DNA from: Sphingobium sp. DEHP117
Lineage (GTDB): Bacteria; Pseudomonadota; Alphaproteobacteria; Sphingomonadales; Sphingomonadaceae
Assembly: GCF_030867385.1 (NCBI RefSeq)
Contig: NZ_JAPFBJ010000001.1
Coordinates: 1,302,001-1,366,000, forward strand
Direction: 5' to 3'
DNA: 64,000 bases
The notes under the pieces are model-generated. The model worked only from the letters and a program-made list of their open reading frames with translations, made no database searches and was not told the origin of the DNA. A program made the position numbers and the translations under genes. Every line of letters begins with the position of its first letter. The stretch's first letter is position 1. This document shows positions 11,910 through 23,557 of the stretch, in pieces.

Positions 11910-12556
11910 TGTGTATCTCCCTTGAATTACAAATCCGGTAAGGCCCTGTTTCCGAACCCTGCCAGTAAACTTAATGTCCCGACCTTGGTTCCTCTTATAA
12001 TTTAACCGGTCCATCGCTGCAAACCCTAAGGTGGTTAATTTTAATGGCTCAATAAAAATTCGTAAAACCCTTTTTTTCACGTATTTTCAATATCTTATGC
12101 GGCAATCGTCGTTGAATGGTTATCGATGGTCGCCGAGACCGTTCCGTTATGGTACAGTCCGTTGCGGCGTCGTGATGAATAGACGAAGTTAAAAAATCCC
12201 TAAAATCAGGCAGTTTCAGTTGTAAAATCACAGGCGGAAAAACGCTGGACATCTGCGAGTCTTTGTTGTAGCGGCCCCCTCTGCATTGCGGGCACCTGCT
12301 CGTCATGCGCCGTTCGAGACAGTCGGTGACGGGGGCTTTTCCGTCTTAATTTCCGGCCGAGACGGGGAACAGATTCATCAGGGTGCCGCATAGCCATATG
12401 CTGCCCCGCCGCGCTGCCTCAATCGCCTCCAATCCGGGCCTGAGCGGGCATTTGATCCTACCCCTTTCGAACACACGCACGAGGGCTGTGCCTCACGGTA
12501 TTGCTGCGTGCGCACAATCCCTCCGGATGGGCCGGGGGGATATTATGGAGAATGGC
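11910..12556. promoter_or_regulatory. Divergent intergenic region and rplJ leader
   Basis: A 647-base gap with no convincing gene. The left half (about 11990-12250) is clearly AT-richer than the surroundings and should carry the PEP-CTERM gene promoter. The right half (about 12290-12556) is GC-rich with several short self-complementary stretches and precedes rplJ. A leader that binds the L10-L12 complex for autoregulation would be expected there from other bacteria, but I cannot confirm the conserved fold by eye. Confidence 0.35.
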
Positions 12557-13072
12557 ATGGATCGTACCCAGAAAGCTGAGTTGGTATCCGCGCTGAACGT
12601 AACTTTTGGCGAAGTCGGTGTTGTGGTCGTTACCCGCAACCTCGGCATGACCGTGGCGCAGTCCACGTCGCTGCGCCAGAAGATGCGCGAGGCCGGGGCC
12701 GCTTACAAGGTATCGAAAAACCGCCTCGCCAAGATCGCCCTGAAGGACACGGCGTATGAGCCGATCAGCGACCTGCTGACCGGCCCCGTTGCGCTCGCTA
12801 CTTCGGTCGATCCGGTTGCCGCCGCCAAGGTGGCAGTCGAATTCGCCAAGACCAACGACAAGCTTGAGATCGTTGGCGGAGCGATGGGCAGCACAGTGCT
12901 GAACGCGGAAGGCATCAAGGCGCTCGCCTCGATGCCGTCTCTGGATGAAATGCGCGCCAAGCTCGTCGGGCTTATCCAAGCCCCGGCGACCAAGCTCGCA
13001 GGCGTCACCCAGGCACCGGCCGCACAGCTCGCGCGGGTTTTCAACGCATACGCTACGAAGGATGCCGCCTGA
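12557..13072 (+). CDS. rplJ: Ribosomal protein uL10
   Basis: Stalk base protein of the 50S subunit that binds 23S rRNA and carries the L7/L12 dimers. The 171-residue product shows the conserved [20 protein letters not shown] and [11 protein letters not shown] regions and a C-terminal helical L12-binding tail. ATG 12557 ([10 protein letters not shown]) has GGAG six bases upstream; an alternative ATG at 12545 would place that site inside the gene. It precedes rplL by 80 bases. Neither rplK-rplA nor rpoB-rpoC flanks the pair here. Confidence 0.96.
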   Translation: MDRTQKAELVSALNVTFGEVGVVVVTRNLGMTVAQSTSLRQKMREAGAAYKVSKNRLAKIALKDTAYEPISDLLTGPVALATSVDPVAAAKVAVEFAKTNDKLEIVGGAMGSTVLNAEGIKALASMPSLDEMRAKLVGLIQAPATKLAGVTQAPAAQLARVFNAYATKDAA

Positions 13073-13152
13073 TTTCAGGTGGATAGCTTCGATACTTACC
13101 AGGAACTCTAGTATTAGGGGCCACGCCCCGCTCAGAAAGGTAGATAGGTTAC

Positions 13153-13527
13153 ATGGCTGATATCAATGCTCTGGTCGATCAACTGTCGGCCCTCACCGTC
13201 CTCGAAGCTGCCGAGCTCTCCAAGGCTCTGGAAGAGAAGTGGGGCGTTTCCGCCGCTGCTCCGGTTGCGGTTGCTGCCGCTGGCCCGGCTGCTGCCGCTC
13301 CGGCTGCTGAAGAGCAGACCGAGTTCGACGTGATCCTGACCGGCGACGGCGGCAACAAGATTGCCGTCATCAAGGAAGTCCGCGCCATCACCGGCCTGGG
13401 CCTGACCGAAGCCAAGTCGCTGGTCGAGTCCGCTCCAAAGGCGATCAAGGAAGGCGTGAACAAGGCGGAAGCCGAGGAAGTGAAGAAGAAGCTCGAAGCG
13501 GCTGGCGCCACTGTCGAGATGAAGTAA
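13153..13527 (+). CDS. rplL: Ribosomal protein bL12 (L7/L12)
   Basis: Acidic stalk protein that recruits translation GTPases. The 124-residue sequence has the N-terminal dimerisation helices ([20 protein letters not shown]), an Ala/Pro-rich hinge and the C-terminal domain with [12 protein letters not shown] and [19 protein letters not shown] strong hairpin terminator follows 31 bases after the stop. Confidence 0.98.
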   Translation: MADINALVDQLSALTVLEAAELSKALEEKWGVSAAAPVAVAAAGPAAAAPAAEEQTEFDVILTGDGGNKIAVIKEVRAITGLGLTEAKSLVESAPKAIKEGVNKAEAEEVKKKLEAAGATVEMK

Positions 13528-13558
13528 GCTTCATCTCAGCTTCACGCTGAAGATTCGA

Positions 13559-13592
13559 GGGGCGGTTCCTGCGGGAGCCGCCCCTTTCTTTT
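13559..13592 (+). terminator. Rho-independent terminator after rplL
   Basis: GGGGCGG and GCCGCCCC arms pair around a short loop, followed by TTTCTTTT. It sits between rplL and the convergent aminopeptidase gene and could serve both directions. Confidence 0.85.
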
Positions 13593-13596
13593 GCGC

Positions 13597-16314
13597 TTAT
13601 TTCCTTGTCTTGTTCGCCCTGGCAGATACCGCCTTGGGCGCGGAGGCCTTGCCATCCAGCCAGGCGAGGACTTCCGGTTTCAGACGTGTGCGGGCCGCGG
13701 CGCGTGCGCGGACCGCCGCGATTACCCGGTCCGTCGTCTTGCGTGCGTCGGCGGACAGATTTGCCTCCGCATAGGCGGCCAGCTTGTCGGCCATCGCAAT
13801 GTCGGCAGACCCGGCCCCAAGTCGCCCGATCGCCCGGTTGCGCGCGGACGAATCGATCAGCGCGAGATAGTCGTCAAGGTGCGCGAGCGCGAAATCGACC
13901 GCCAACGCACTGTGCTCATCAGCAACGGAAGAGATGATGTCCGCGCTGGTAGTTTTGCCCGGTTCGTTGGTCATGGCGAGATTGAGAGCCTGGGTTGCGA
14001 GCTTTTCGTCTTTCGCCCGCCCAAGCAGGCTGAAAAGCTGGCTCTTTTCGAGCGCGGTCGGAGCCGCATTGGCCATCTTGCGCATATTGTCCCAGGTCGG
14101 CTGGTCGGCATTGCGGGCGACAATGCGCAGCCAGACGAACTTCATCGGTCCATCGAGCGCAGCCGGGTTGGTCGCCAGCGCGGCATAGCGCCGTTGTGCT
14201 TCCGCGACCACGGCGGCGTCTCCCATGTCACCCAGGGTTGCGATGAGCGACTGGCGCAGCAACGCGGTCTGGGCGCCCTCTCCCTCCTTCACATCCATGC
14301 CGATGCGGGTGAGGATCGGCGTCAGCTTCGCGCTGGCGTAGGCCAACAACCGCTGCTGACTGGGCGCGTCACCCTCGAACATCTCGTGCGCGGCGGCGAG
14401 ATAGTCCGGCAGCGCGGTGAGGATCGCCGTGCTGGCTGTGGCTGGCACGGCATCGACCAGATCGAGCGAGCGCGCCATCGGCTGATAACCGCCGAGGCCG
14501 AGCTGCCAGTTGTCCGCGAGCACACCCTTCTGGTCGATCGAGGCCAGCTTGGTGAAATCACTGGCAAGCGCGGATACATTGTCGGCCGGATAGAGCGTGC
14601 GATAATAACCCGCCTGCCCCTTGTTGATCACATATGGGCCGCAGCCTTGCAGCTCGATCGTCGCCTTGCCCTGCAGGATGACGGATTGCTCCGCGCCGCC
14701 CAGCACCTGCGCCTTGACCGGCACATGCCAGCTCAACGGCGAGTTGTCCTTGGCCTCCTTGGCATCGCGGCTGAACTCGCTCTGGCTGAGGGCCAGCCGC
14801 GTAGTGCCGTTTACGCACTGCGCGCTGTCCACCTTGACCAGCGGAATGCCGGGCTGGCTGGTGAAGTCATGCGCGATGGTGGACAGCCCCTTGGCGCCGG
14901 CAGCCTCCACCGCACTCCACAGGTCGGTCGTCACCGTGTTGCCATAGGCGTGCTTCTTCATATAAGCGCGAATTCCGTCCCGCCATGTGTCCGCCCCGGC
15001 GAAATTCTCCAGCATGGTGATGACAGCCTCACCCTTTTCATAGGTGATGGCATCGAACGCCTGATTGGCTTCCTCGACCGTCTTCACATGCTGCACAACC
15101 GGATGGGTCGTTACATAGGCGTCCAGGCTCATTGCCTGCTCACGCCCGTCGACGCGGGTGAGCAGAGTTTCCCACTCCGGCTGCATCACGTCCGTGACCT
15201 TGGTGGCCATCCAGCTCGCAAAGCCTTCGTTCAGCCACAGATCATCCCACCACGCCATCGTGACGAGGTTGCCGAACCACTGGTGCGCGGTTTCATGCGC
15301 GACGATCTCGTACACCCGGCGCTTGGAGGCTTCCGAGGTGGACTTGGGATCGACCAGCAGCGCGCGCTCGAAGGTGAAGATCGCGCCCCAGTTTTCCATC
15401 GCGGAGAAGAACTGGCTCTGCCCCGGGCCGGCGACGTTATCGAGCTTGGGAAGCGGGAATGGCACGCCGAAATAGTCGTTGTAATAGGGCAGGATCTGCG
15501 CCGCGGCATCAAGCGCAAGCTGCGCCTTGGCGACATTGCCCTTGCCGGTGATCACGCCAAGTTCAGTCGGGCCCGATTTCGTGGTCATCCGCTCAAGCTC
15601 GCCCATGCCGAGGAAGAGCAGATAGGTGGACATCTTGGGGCTGGTGCCGAAGGTGACGAGGCTCGTGCCATCCTTCTGCGCAACGCTGGAGGCAATCGGC
15701 ATGTTGCTGACCGCCATCTGGCCCTTGGGCACAACCACGGAAAGGTCGAAGGTGGCCTTGTAGCTCGGCTCATCCCAGCTCGGCACGAAGCGGCGCGCGT
15801 CCGGCGCCTCGAACTGGGTGAAAAGCGCGCGTTTGGATGCGCCCGCGCCATCGGTGTAATCGAGCGCGAACAGCCCGTTCGCCTGCGTGTTGATGACCCC
15901 GGTATAGGCGAAGGCGAGCTTGTAGTTGCCGGGCTTCAAAGACTTGGGGAAAGTGACGGTCACGGTCTGCGCGGCGGCATCGGTGGCGATAGTGCCGGAA
16001 ACCGGCTTGCCCTTGCCCATAGCGATCGTGGCGGACGAGATTGCGAGGTCGGCAGCGTTGAGCGTGATCGCATTGGTGGCGGTCGAAAGCGCGATATCGA
16101 TCTGCGCCTCCGCCGAGAATTTGAGGTTGGCCGCGTCCGGCGCCATCCTGATCGCATAGTGGCTGGGCACCGCAACGCGCGGCAACTGCGTGGTGACCTC
16201 GGCAACAGGCGCGGCCTGCGGCTGGGCAAGCGCGGGGGCGACGAAAGAGGAAAATGCAAGCGCGAGAGGCGCAGCGGAAAGCGACAATGCGCGACACACC
16301 GGGGAAAAGCTCAT
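13597..16314 (-). CDS. Exported M1-family aminopeptidase
   Basis: Zinc metallopeptidase removing N-terminal residues from peptides, probably in the periplasm. The 905-residue product carries an export signal (SLSAAPLALAFSSFVAPALA then Q). Its M1 signatures are SAMENWGA (the GxMEN exopeptidase motif) and HETAH at residues 340-344 with the third zinc ligand Glu 363 in WLNEGFASWM. A large helical ERAP1-like C-terminal domain follows. ATG 16314 (MSFSPVCRAL) is chosen because it begins the signal peptide; the frame is open 27 codons upstream. The gene converges on rplL and diverges from ychF. Confidence 0.93.
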   Translation of the reverse strand: MSFSPVCRALSLSAAPLALAFSSFVAPALAQPQAAPVAEVTTQLPRVAVPSHYAIRMAPDAANLKFSAEAQIDIALSTATNAITLNAADLAISSATIAMGKGKPVSGTIATDAAAQTVTVTFPKSLKPGNYKLAFAYTGVINTQANGLFALDYTDGAGASKRALFTQFEAPDARRFVPSWDEPSYKATFDLSVVVPKGQMAVSNMPIASSVAQKDGTSLVTFGTSPKMSTYLLFLGMGELERMTTKSGPTELGVITGKGNVAKAQLALDAAAQILPYYNDYFGVPFPLPKLDNVAGPGQSQFFSAMENWGAIFTFERALLVDPKSTSEASKRRVYEIVAHETAHQWFGNLVTMAWWDDLWLNEGFASWMATKVTDVMQPEWETLLTRVDGREQAMSLDAYVTTHPVVQHVKTVEEANQAFDAITYEKGEAVITMLENFAGADTWRDGIRAYMKKHAYGNTVTTDLWSAVEAAGAKGLSTIAHDFTSQPGIPLVKVDSAQCVNGTTRLALSQSEFSRDAKEAKDNSPLSWHVPVKAQVLGGAEQSVILQGKATIELQGCGPYVINKGQAGYYRTLYPADNVSALASDFTKLASIDQKGVLADNWQLGLGGYQPMARSLDLVDAVPATASTAILTALPDYLAAAHEMFEGDAPSQQRLLAYASAKLTPILTRIGMDVKEGEGAQTALLRQSLIATLGDMGDAAVVAEAQRRYAALATNPAALDGPMKFVWLRIVARNADQPTWDNMRKMANAAPTALEKSQLFSLLGRAKDEKLATQALNLAMTNEPGKTTSADIISSVADEHSALAVDFALAHLDDYLALIDSSARNRAIGRLGAGSADIAMADKLAAYAEANLSADARKTTDRVIAAVRARAAARTRLKPEVLAWLDGKASAPKAVSARANKTRK

Positions 16315-16533
16315 TGGATCATGCTCCGACGAAAGAGACGGACTGTCCGAAGCGGGCTGACGCCTCATCTTTCGGCAGTTTGCGATGCCCAGCATAAACG
16401 TGACACGCTCCTGAACGCTAGCTTAACCGCGATGCAAGACATGGGTTCCCGTCATTCTATCTGGAAGTCTGCGGACCGAAGGCCTATGGGCTGGCGCCTG
16501 AAGCAATCCAGCAATCAAGAGGTCAGGCACGCC

Positions 16534-17631
16534 ATGGGTTTCAAATGCGGTATCGTCGGGCTGCCCAACGTCGGCAAATCGACCCTGTTCAATGCGTTGA
16601 CGGAGACGCAGGCCGCGCAGGCGGCCAATTACCCTTTCTGCACGATCGAGCCGAACATCGGCAACGTCTCCGTGCCGGATGCGCGACTTGATACGCTTGC
16701 AAAGATCGCAGGCAGCGCCAAGATCATCCCTACACAGCTCGCCTTTGTCGATATCGCCGGGCTCGTGCGCGGCGCGAGCAAGGGCGAAGGACTGGGTAAC
16801 CAGTTCCTCGGCAACATCCGCGAGGTCGACGCGATCGTTCATGTGCTGAGATGCTTTGAGAATGACGACATCCAACATGTTGATAACAGGGTTGATCCGA
16901 TCGCTGACGCCGAGACTGTCGAGACCGAGTTGATGTTGTCCGACCTTGAGTCGCTGGAAAAGCGCGTGCCCGCTGCACAGAAGAAGGCGGCGCAGGGCGA
17001 CAAGGAAAGCAAGCTCATCGCCTCGGTGCTGGGCCAGGCGCTGGACCTGTTGCGCGAAGGCAAGCCAGCACGGCTGGTGTCGCCCAATGACGAGGAGGAA
17101 GCGCGCGTGCTGCGGCAGGCGCAGCTGCTCACCTCCAAGCCGGTGCTCTATGTCTGCAATGTCGAGGAAGAGAACGCGGCGCAGGGGAACGCCTTCTCCG
17201 CACGGGTATTCGAGAAGGCTCAGGCCGAAGGCGCGCAGGCGGTGGTCGTCTCCGCCGCGATCGAATCTGAGCTGGTGGGAATGGAAATGGCCGAGCGCAT
17301 CGAATATCTCGAAGAGCTGGGCCTGCATGAAACCGGCCTCGCCCGCGTGATCCGCGCCGGCTATGAGCTGCTCCACCTGCTGACTTTCTTCACCGTTGGG
17401 CCTAAGGAAGCGCGCGCGTGGACCGTGCACAAGGGCGCGACGGCGCCGAATGCGGCAGGCGAGATTCACTCGGACTTCGAAAAGGGCTTCATCCGCGCGG
17501 AAACGGTGGCCTATGACGACTATGTCACGCTGGGCGGCGAAGCCAAGGCGCGCGAGGCAGGCAAGCTGCGCGCGGAGGGCAAGGCCTATGTGGTGCAGGA
17601 TGGCGACGTGATGCACTTTTTGCATAGTTGA
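16534..17631 (+). CDS. ychF: Redox-regulated ATPase YchF (OLA1 family)
   Basis: Ribosome-associated P-loop NTPase of the Obg group that prefers ATP. The 365-residue protein starts GFKCGIVGLPNVGKSTLFNA (G1), then GLVRGASKGEGLGNQFLGNI, NVEEEN in place of the G4 NKxD motif, and a C-terminal TGS domain (LLTFFTVGPKEARAWTV). ATG 16534 gives the exact family length. The frame remains open for 981 codons upstream across the antisense of the aminopeptidase gene; that extension is not real. Confidence 0.96.
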   Translation: MGFKCGIVGLPNVGKSTLFNALTETQAAQAANYPFCTIEPNIGNVSVPDARLDTLAKIAGSAKIIPTQLAFVDIAGLVRGASKGEGLGNQFLGNIREVDAIVHVLRCFENDDIQHVDNRVDPIADAETVETELMLSDLESLEKRVPAAQKKAAQGDKESKLIASVLGQALDLLREGKPARLVSPNDEEEARVLRQAQLLTSKPVLYVCNVEEENAAQGNAFSARVFEKAQAEGAQAVVVSAAIESELVGMEMAERIEYLEELGLHETGLARVIRAGYELLHLLTFFTVGPKEARAWTVHKGATAPNAAGEIHSDFEKGFIRAETVAYDDYVTLGGEAKAREAGKLRAEGKAYVVQDGDVMHFLHS

Positions 17632-17732
17632 GGCTGCTAATGCCTTGATCTGGCGCGACGGTCCCTCCCACCGAGACTTGCAGAAAGGTGGGCGAAAGGA
17701 TCGTGCGCTGGCCGACCGTTACCCCCGGTGTG

Positions 17733-18137
17733 TCAAAGCTGCGGAGGATCAAAGGCCGTCAGGATCGGGCATGGTCCTGAACCGCTGTGTTCGCACTGAT
17801 GAGCCAAACGCGCCAGTGCGTCGCGCGCGCGCTCCTTGGCCGCGATCTCGATGTTCAACACCGCGATGCGATCCCTTGCGATCTGCCGCACCTCGATCCG
17901 GTCGTCCGTTTGTTCCAGCTCGATCAAACGGGCGATTTCCTTGAGCCTGAATCCTGCAGCTTGCGCGCCCCGAATGAAGTTGAGCCGACGAACGTCGCGT
18001 TCATCATAATGGCGAATGCCACCCCCGGCGCCGACGGTAGCCGGACGCCGCATCAACCCTTCACGCTGATAATAACGGATGGTTTCGATCCCTACCCCAC
18101 CCGCCCTGGCCAGTTCTGAAACTGAAAGCCCCGTCAC
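17733..18137 (-). CDS. MerR-family metal/redox-type regulator
   Basis: A 134-residue transcription activator of the MerR family. The winged-helix HTH reads LSVSELARAGGVGIETIRYYQREGL, followed by GGIRHYDERDVRRLNFI, the dimerisation helix and a C-terminal QCEHSGSGPCPIL. Two Cys remain in the effector loop region (CEH...PCP), like the last two mercury ligands of MerR, but the helix Cys (MerR C82 position) is absent, so the inducer is uncertain. A GTG start at 18137 (VTGLSVSEL) is inferred since no ATG is well placed. It diverges from the glutaredoxin-MauE gene across a spaced MerR-type promoter. Confidence 0.8.
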   Translation of the reverse strand: MTGLSVSELARAGGVGIETIRYYQREGLMRRPATVGAGGGIRHYDERDVRRLNFIRGAQAAGFRLKEIARLIELEQTDDRIEVRQIARDRIAVLNIEIAAKERARDALARLAHQCEHSGSGPCPILTAFDPPQL

Positions 18138-18140
18138 CTG

Positions 18141-18172
18141 TTGACTCCGTACTATGGTACGCAGGGTATAGC
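18141..18172 (+). promoter_or_regulatory. MerR-type operator-promoter with long spacer
   Basis: TTGACT (-35) at 18141 and TATAGC (-10) at 18167 are 20 bases apart, longer than the usual 17. A dyad CGTAC-N4-GTACG (18148-18161) lies between them. This is the classic layout of promoters that MerR-family activators untwist. It drives the plus-strand glutaredoxin-MauE gene and abuts the regulator start. Confidence 0.75.
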
Positions 18173-18215
18173 GCCTTGCGAACGACGAATCACTCGCGAA
18201 AACGGAGTTTTTCCT

Positions 18216-18947
18216 GTGGCAAAGACAGCGCAGATTTATCGCATGGTTATGCCGGATCATATTTGTCCCTTTGGCCTCAAATCGCTGCACATGCTGCGGT
18301 CGCACGGCTATGAGGTCGAGGACAACTGGCTGAGGACGCGCGCGGAAACCGATGCTTTCAAGGCCGAGCGCGGCGTCAAGACCACGCCGCAGACGTACAT
18401 CGATGGCGAACGCATCGGCGGCAACGACGATCTGCGCCGTTTTTTCGGCAAGCACGTGCCACGGGACGGCGAGACAAGCTATCGCCCCGTGATCGCTTTG
18501 TTTGCGATGACCGCGTTGATGGCTCTGGCGCTATCCTGGGCTGTAACCGGCGCCGCATTGACGGTGATGGCTGGCGAATGGTTCATCAGCCTCTCGATGT
18601 GCGTGCTCGCGCTGTTGAAACTTCAGGATGTGGAGAAGTTCTCTACCATGTTCCTGAACTACGACCTGCTGGCGCGCCGATGGGTTCCTTATGCCTATAT
18701 CTATCCCTTTGCCGAAGGGGTAGCAGGCGTGTTGATGACGGCGCATGCGTTTGACGTCATTTCCATTCCTCTTGCGTTCACCATAGGATCGATAGGTGCC
18801 GTGTCGGTGTTCAAGGCGGTTTACCTAGACAAACGGGAGCTGAAGTGCGCCTGCGTGGGGGGAAACAGCAATGTCCCACTCGGCTTCGTCTCTCTGACGG
18901 AAAATCTGATGATGGTCGCGATGGCGATCTGGATGGGAGTTCTCTGA
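18216..18947 (+). CDS. Glutaredoxin domain fused to MauE-like membrane domain
   Basis: A 243-residue two-part protein. Residues about 1-75 form a glutaredoxin-like domain with the single-cysteine active site CPFG, the cis-Pro segment KTTPQTYIDGERIGGNDDL and no transmembrane stretch. Residues about 95-243 are four hydrophobic helices of the MauE/DoxX redox-associated type, with a CAC motif (KCACVGGNSNVPLG) in a late loop. GTG 18216 is chosen because GGAG lies 8 bases upstream. The start of the next gene overlaps its stop by one base. A role in thiol or metal-linked electron transfer at the inner membrane is inferred from the domains; the substrate is unknown. Confidence 0.8.
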   Translation: MAKTAQIYRMVMPDHICPFGLKSLHMLRSHGYEVEDNWLRTRAETDAFKAERGVKTTPQTYIDGERIGGNDDLRRFFGKHVPRDGETSYRPVIALFAMTALMALALSWAVTGAALTVMAGEWFISLSMCVLALLKLQDVEKFSTMFLNYDLLARRWVPYAYIYPFAEGVAGVLMTAHAFDVISIPLAFTIGSIGAVSVFKAVYLDKRELKCACVGGNSNVPLGFVSLTENLMMVAMAIWMGVL

Positions 18948-20236
18948 TGTTTGCCAGGTGGATTTATGTTTCGGCCGCCGCACTTTGCATTGGCGCGCCG
19001 GCGGTCGCGCAAGATCATGACCACCAACATCATGAGGGCATGGAGATGGGAGCGCCCAGTGCATCAGCATCCCACAGCGCCATGCCCGCAGAGGAGAAGC
19101 ATTTTATCGAAGGCTCCGGCACATCCCGCCTCCCCGGCAAGGATCCCGCGATGAATGGCCTTCACATGATGCCGGGCGACAACTGGATGCTGATGGCGCA
19201 TGGCTATGCCCAGGCCAATTACACCGACCATTCCGGTCCGCGTGGCGACGACAAATTCTATGTCACCAGCATGGCGATGCTGAACGCGGAGAAGGATTTT
19301 GGTGGTGCGCGGCTGGCGCTCAAGTCCATGTTGAGCCTCGAACCGGCGATGCGGCATGACGGCTATCCCAACCTCTTCGCCACCGGCGAAGTTGCTTATG
19401 GTCAACCCCTTGTCGACCGGCAGCATCCGCACGATCTGTTCATGGAGCTTGCAGCAAAGCTCGATATCGATGTCGCGCCCGGCACTTCGCTGTTCCTTTA
19501 TGGCGGGCCGGTAGGCGAACCGGCGCTGGGGCCCAGCGCGTTCATGCACCGGGGCAGCGCGGTCAATAATCCCGAGCCGCCGATCACGCACCACTGGTTC
19601 GACAGCACCCACATCACTTATGGTGTGGTGACGGCGGGCGTTTCCGCCAGCAACTGGCAGATCGAGGTGTCCGCATTCCGGGGTCGCGAACCGGACGAAC
19701 ACCGCTGGGACATCGAGACGCCCAAGCTTGACAGCTGGTCGATCCGCGCGACGTGGAACCCGACGCCCAACTGGTCCGCCCAGGTCAGCCATGGCTTCCT
19801 CAAGCAGCCGGAGGCGTTGCACGCTGACGAGGACGAACACCGCACAACGGCGAGCGTCCATTATGCCGACGGGCGTTTGTCCGCCATGGCGGCATTCTCC
19901 GCCAAGAACCGCGACCCGGGCGAAACGCTGACCGCGTGGATCGCCGAGGCGAACTATGCGCTTACCGAGCGGCACGCCCTGTTCGGGCGGGTGGAGAATG
20001 TGAAGAATGACGAGCTGTTCCCCGACCATGCCGACCCGCTGCACGACCAGCCTTTCCGCGTGACGAAATTGCAGGCGGGCTATGCCTGGAATACGCCTTT
20101 GGGTGACAGTCCGTTTCACCTGACGCTGGGCGGCAGCGCATCGACCTACCTTAAGCCGGACGCACTCGATGCCGCTTACGGCAGGCGCCCGTGGGGCTAT
20201 ACCCTGTTCACCCGCCTGTCATTGGGACACCGATAA
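18947..20236 (+). CDS. His/Met-rich outer-membrane barrel-like protein
   Basis: A 429-residue exported protein with a signal peptide (WIYVSAAALCIGAPAVAQ), then a His/Met-rich stretch (DHDHQHHEGMEMG) that could bind copper or another soft metal, and long amphipathic beta-strand-like segments ending in Phe-Thr-Arg-Leu-Ser-Leu, as in outer-membrane barrels. Conserved-looking blocks are GQPLVDRQHPHDLFMEL and GPVGEPALGPSAFMHR. I recall similar proteins near copper-resistance genes, but the exact function is unknown to me. The ATG overlaps the preceding stop (TGATG), so the two are translationally coupled. Confidence 0.7.
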   Translation: MFARWIYVSAAALCIGAPAVAQDHDHQHHEGMEMGAPSASASHSAMPAEEKHFIEGSGTSRLPGKDPAMNGLHMMPGDNWMLMAHGYAQANYTDHSGPRGDDKFYVTSMAMLNAEKDFGGARLALKSMLSLEPAMRHDGYPNLFATGEVAYGQPLVDRQHPHDLFMELAAKLDIDVAPGTSLFLYGGPVGEPALGPSAFMHRGSAVNNPEPPITHHWFDSTHITYGVVTAGVSASNWQIEVSAFRGREPDEHRWDIETPKLDSWSIRATWNPTPNWSAQVSHGFLKQPEALHADEDEHRTTASVHYADGRLSAMAAFSAKNRDPGETLTAWIAEANYALTERHALFGRVENVKNDELFPDHADPLHDQPFRVTKLQAGYAWNTPLGDSPFHLTLGGSASTYLKPDALDAAYGRRPWGYTLFTRLSLGHR

Positions 20237-20320
20237 ATGATGCTATATTCCGACGATCTGGAAGCAGGCAGGATCGAGCGCTTCGGTGAATATGAGGTGA
20301 CGCGAAAAGAGGTCCCCTAG
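20237..20320 (+). pseudogene. Truncated MaoC-like dehydratase N-terminus
   Basis: Twenty-seven codons starting directly after the previous stop (TAAATG). LYSDDLEAGRIERFGEYEVT matches the first strand region of MaoC/hot-dog dehydratases, then the frame ends in TAG. The T and A of that stop belong to the flank and the G is the first base of the adjoining inverted-repeat element. The remainder of the gene is absent on the far side. It is probably the stump of an additional gene lost on insertion or deletion. Confidence 0.6.
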
Positions 20321-20483
20321 GGGCTGTGGGGATTCAGTCCATATAGGCCTGCAAAGCGCGATTTTCTGTGCTTCGGTGCTCACGTACCTTTAAGTACGCT
20401 GCGCTCCGATGCTCGAAAATCCCCCTTTTGCCCTGCGGTCGCCTGCGGCCCCGGCTCCATCTGACCTGAATCTCCACAGCCCC
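20320..20483. mobile_element. 164-bp inverted-repeat (MITE-like) element
   Basis: Terminal inverted repeats GGGGCTGTGGGGATTCAG and CTGAATCTCCACAGCCCC differ at one of 18 positions. Each end is flanked by TA (20318-20319 and 20484-20485), consistent with a TA target duplication. The interior holds a second imperfect palindrome around CACGTACCTTTAAGTACG and no coding capacity. The ends resemble IS5/IS427-type termini from memory, so a non-autonomous derivative is likely; a simple intergenic palindromic repeat is the alternative. Confidence 0.65.
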
Positions 20484-20568
20484 TAAGTGAAGTTCTCTAT
20501 TGCACGGCGAACCTGTTATGAGCGTGATCGCTATCGGCCTGCTCCGCCGCCCCCCCGCCTGAAGCGGC

Positions 20569-23535
<2,967 letters not shown>

Positions 23536-23557
23536 CGGCTAGAGGAGTACGCCTGCC

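Noticed and set aside
12049..12306. 85-codon minus-strand ORF upstream of rplJ
   Set aside because: AT-rich region with biased composition, no ribosome site and no similarity; more likely promoter DNA.
13591..16533. 981-codon open frame running into ychF on the plus strand
   Set aside because: It is antisense to the M1 aminopeptidase, has an Arg/Gly-rich composition without domains, and ychF has its own normal start at 16534.
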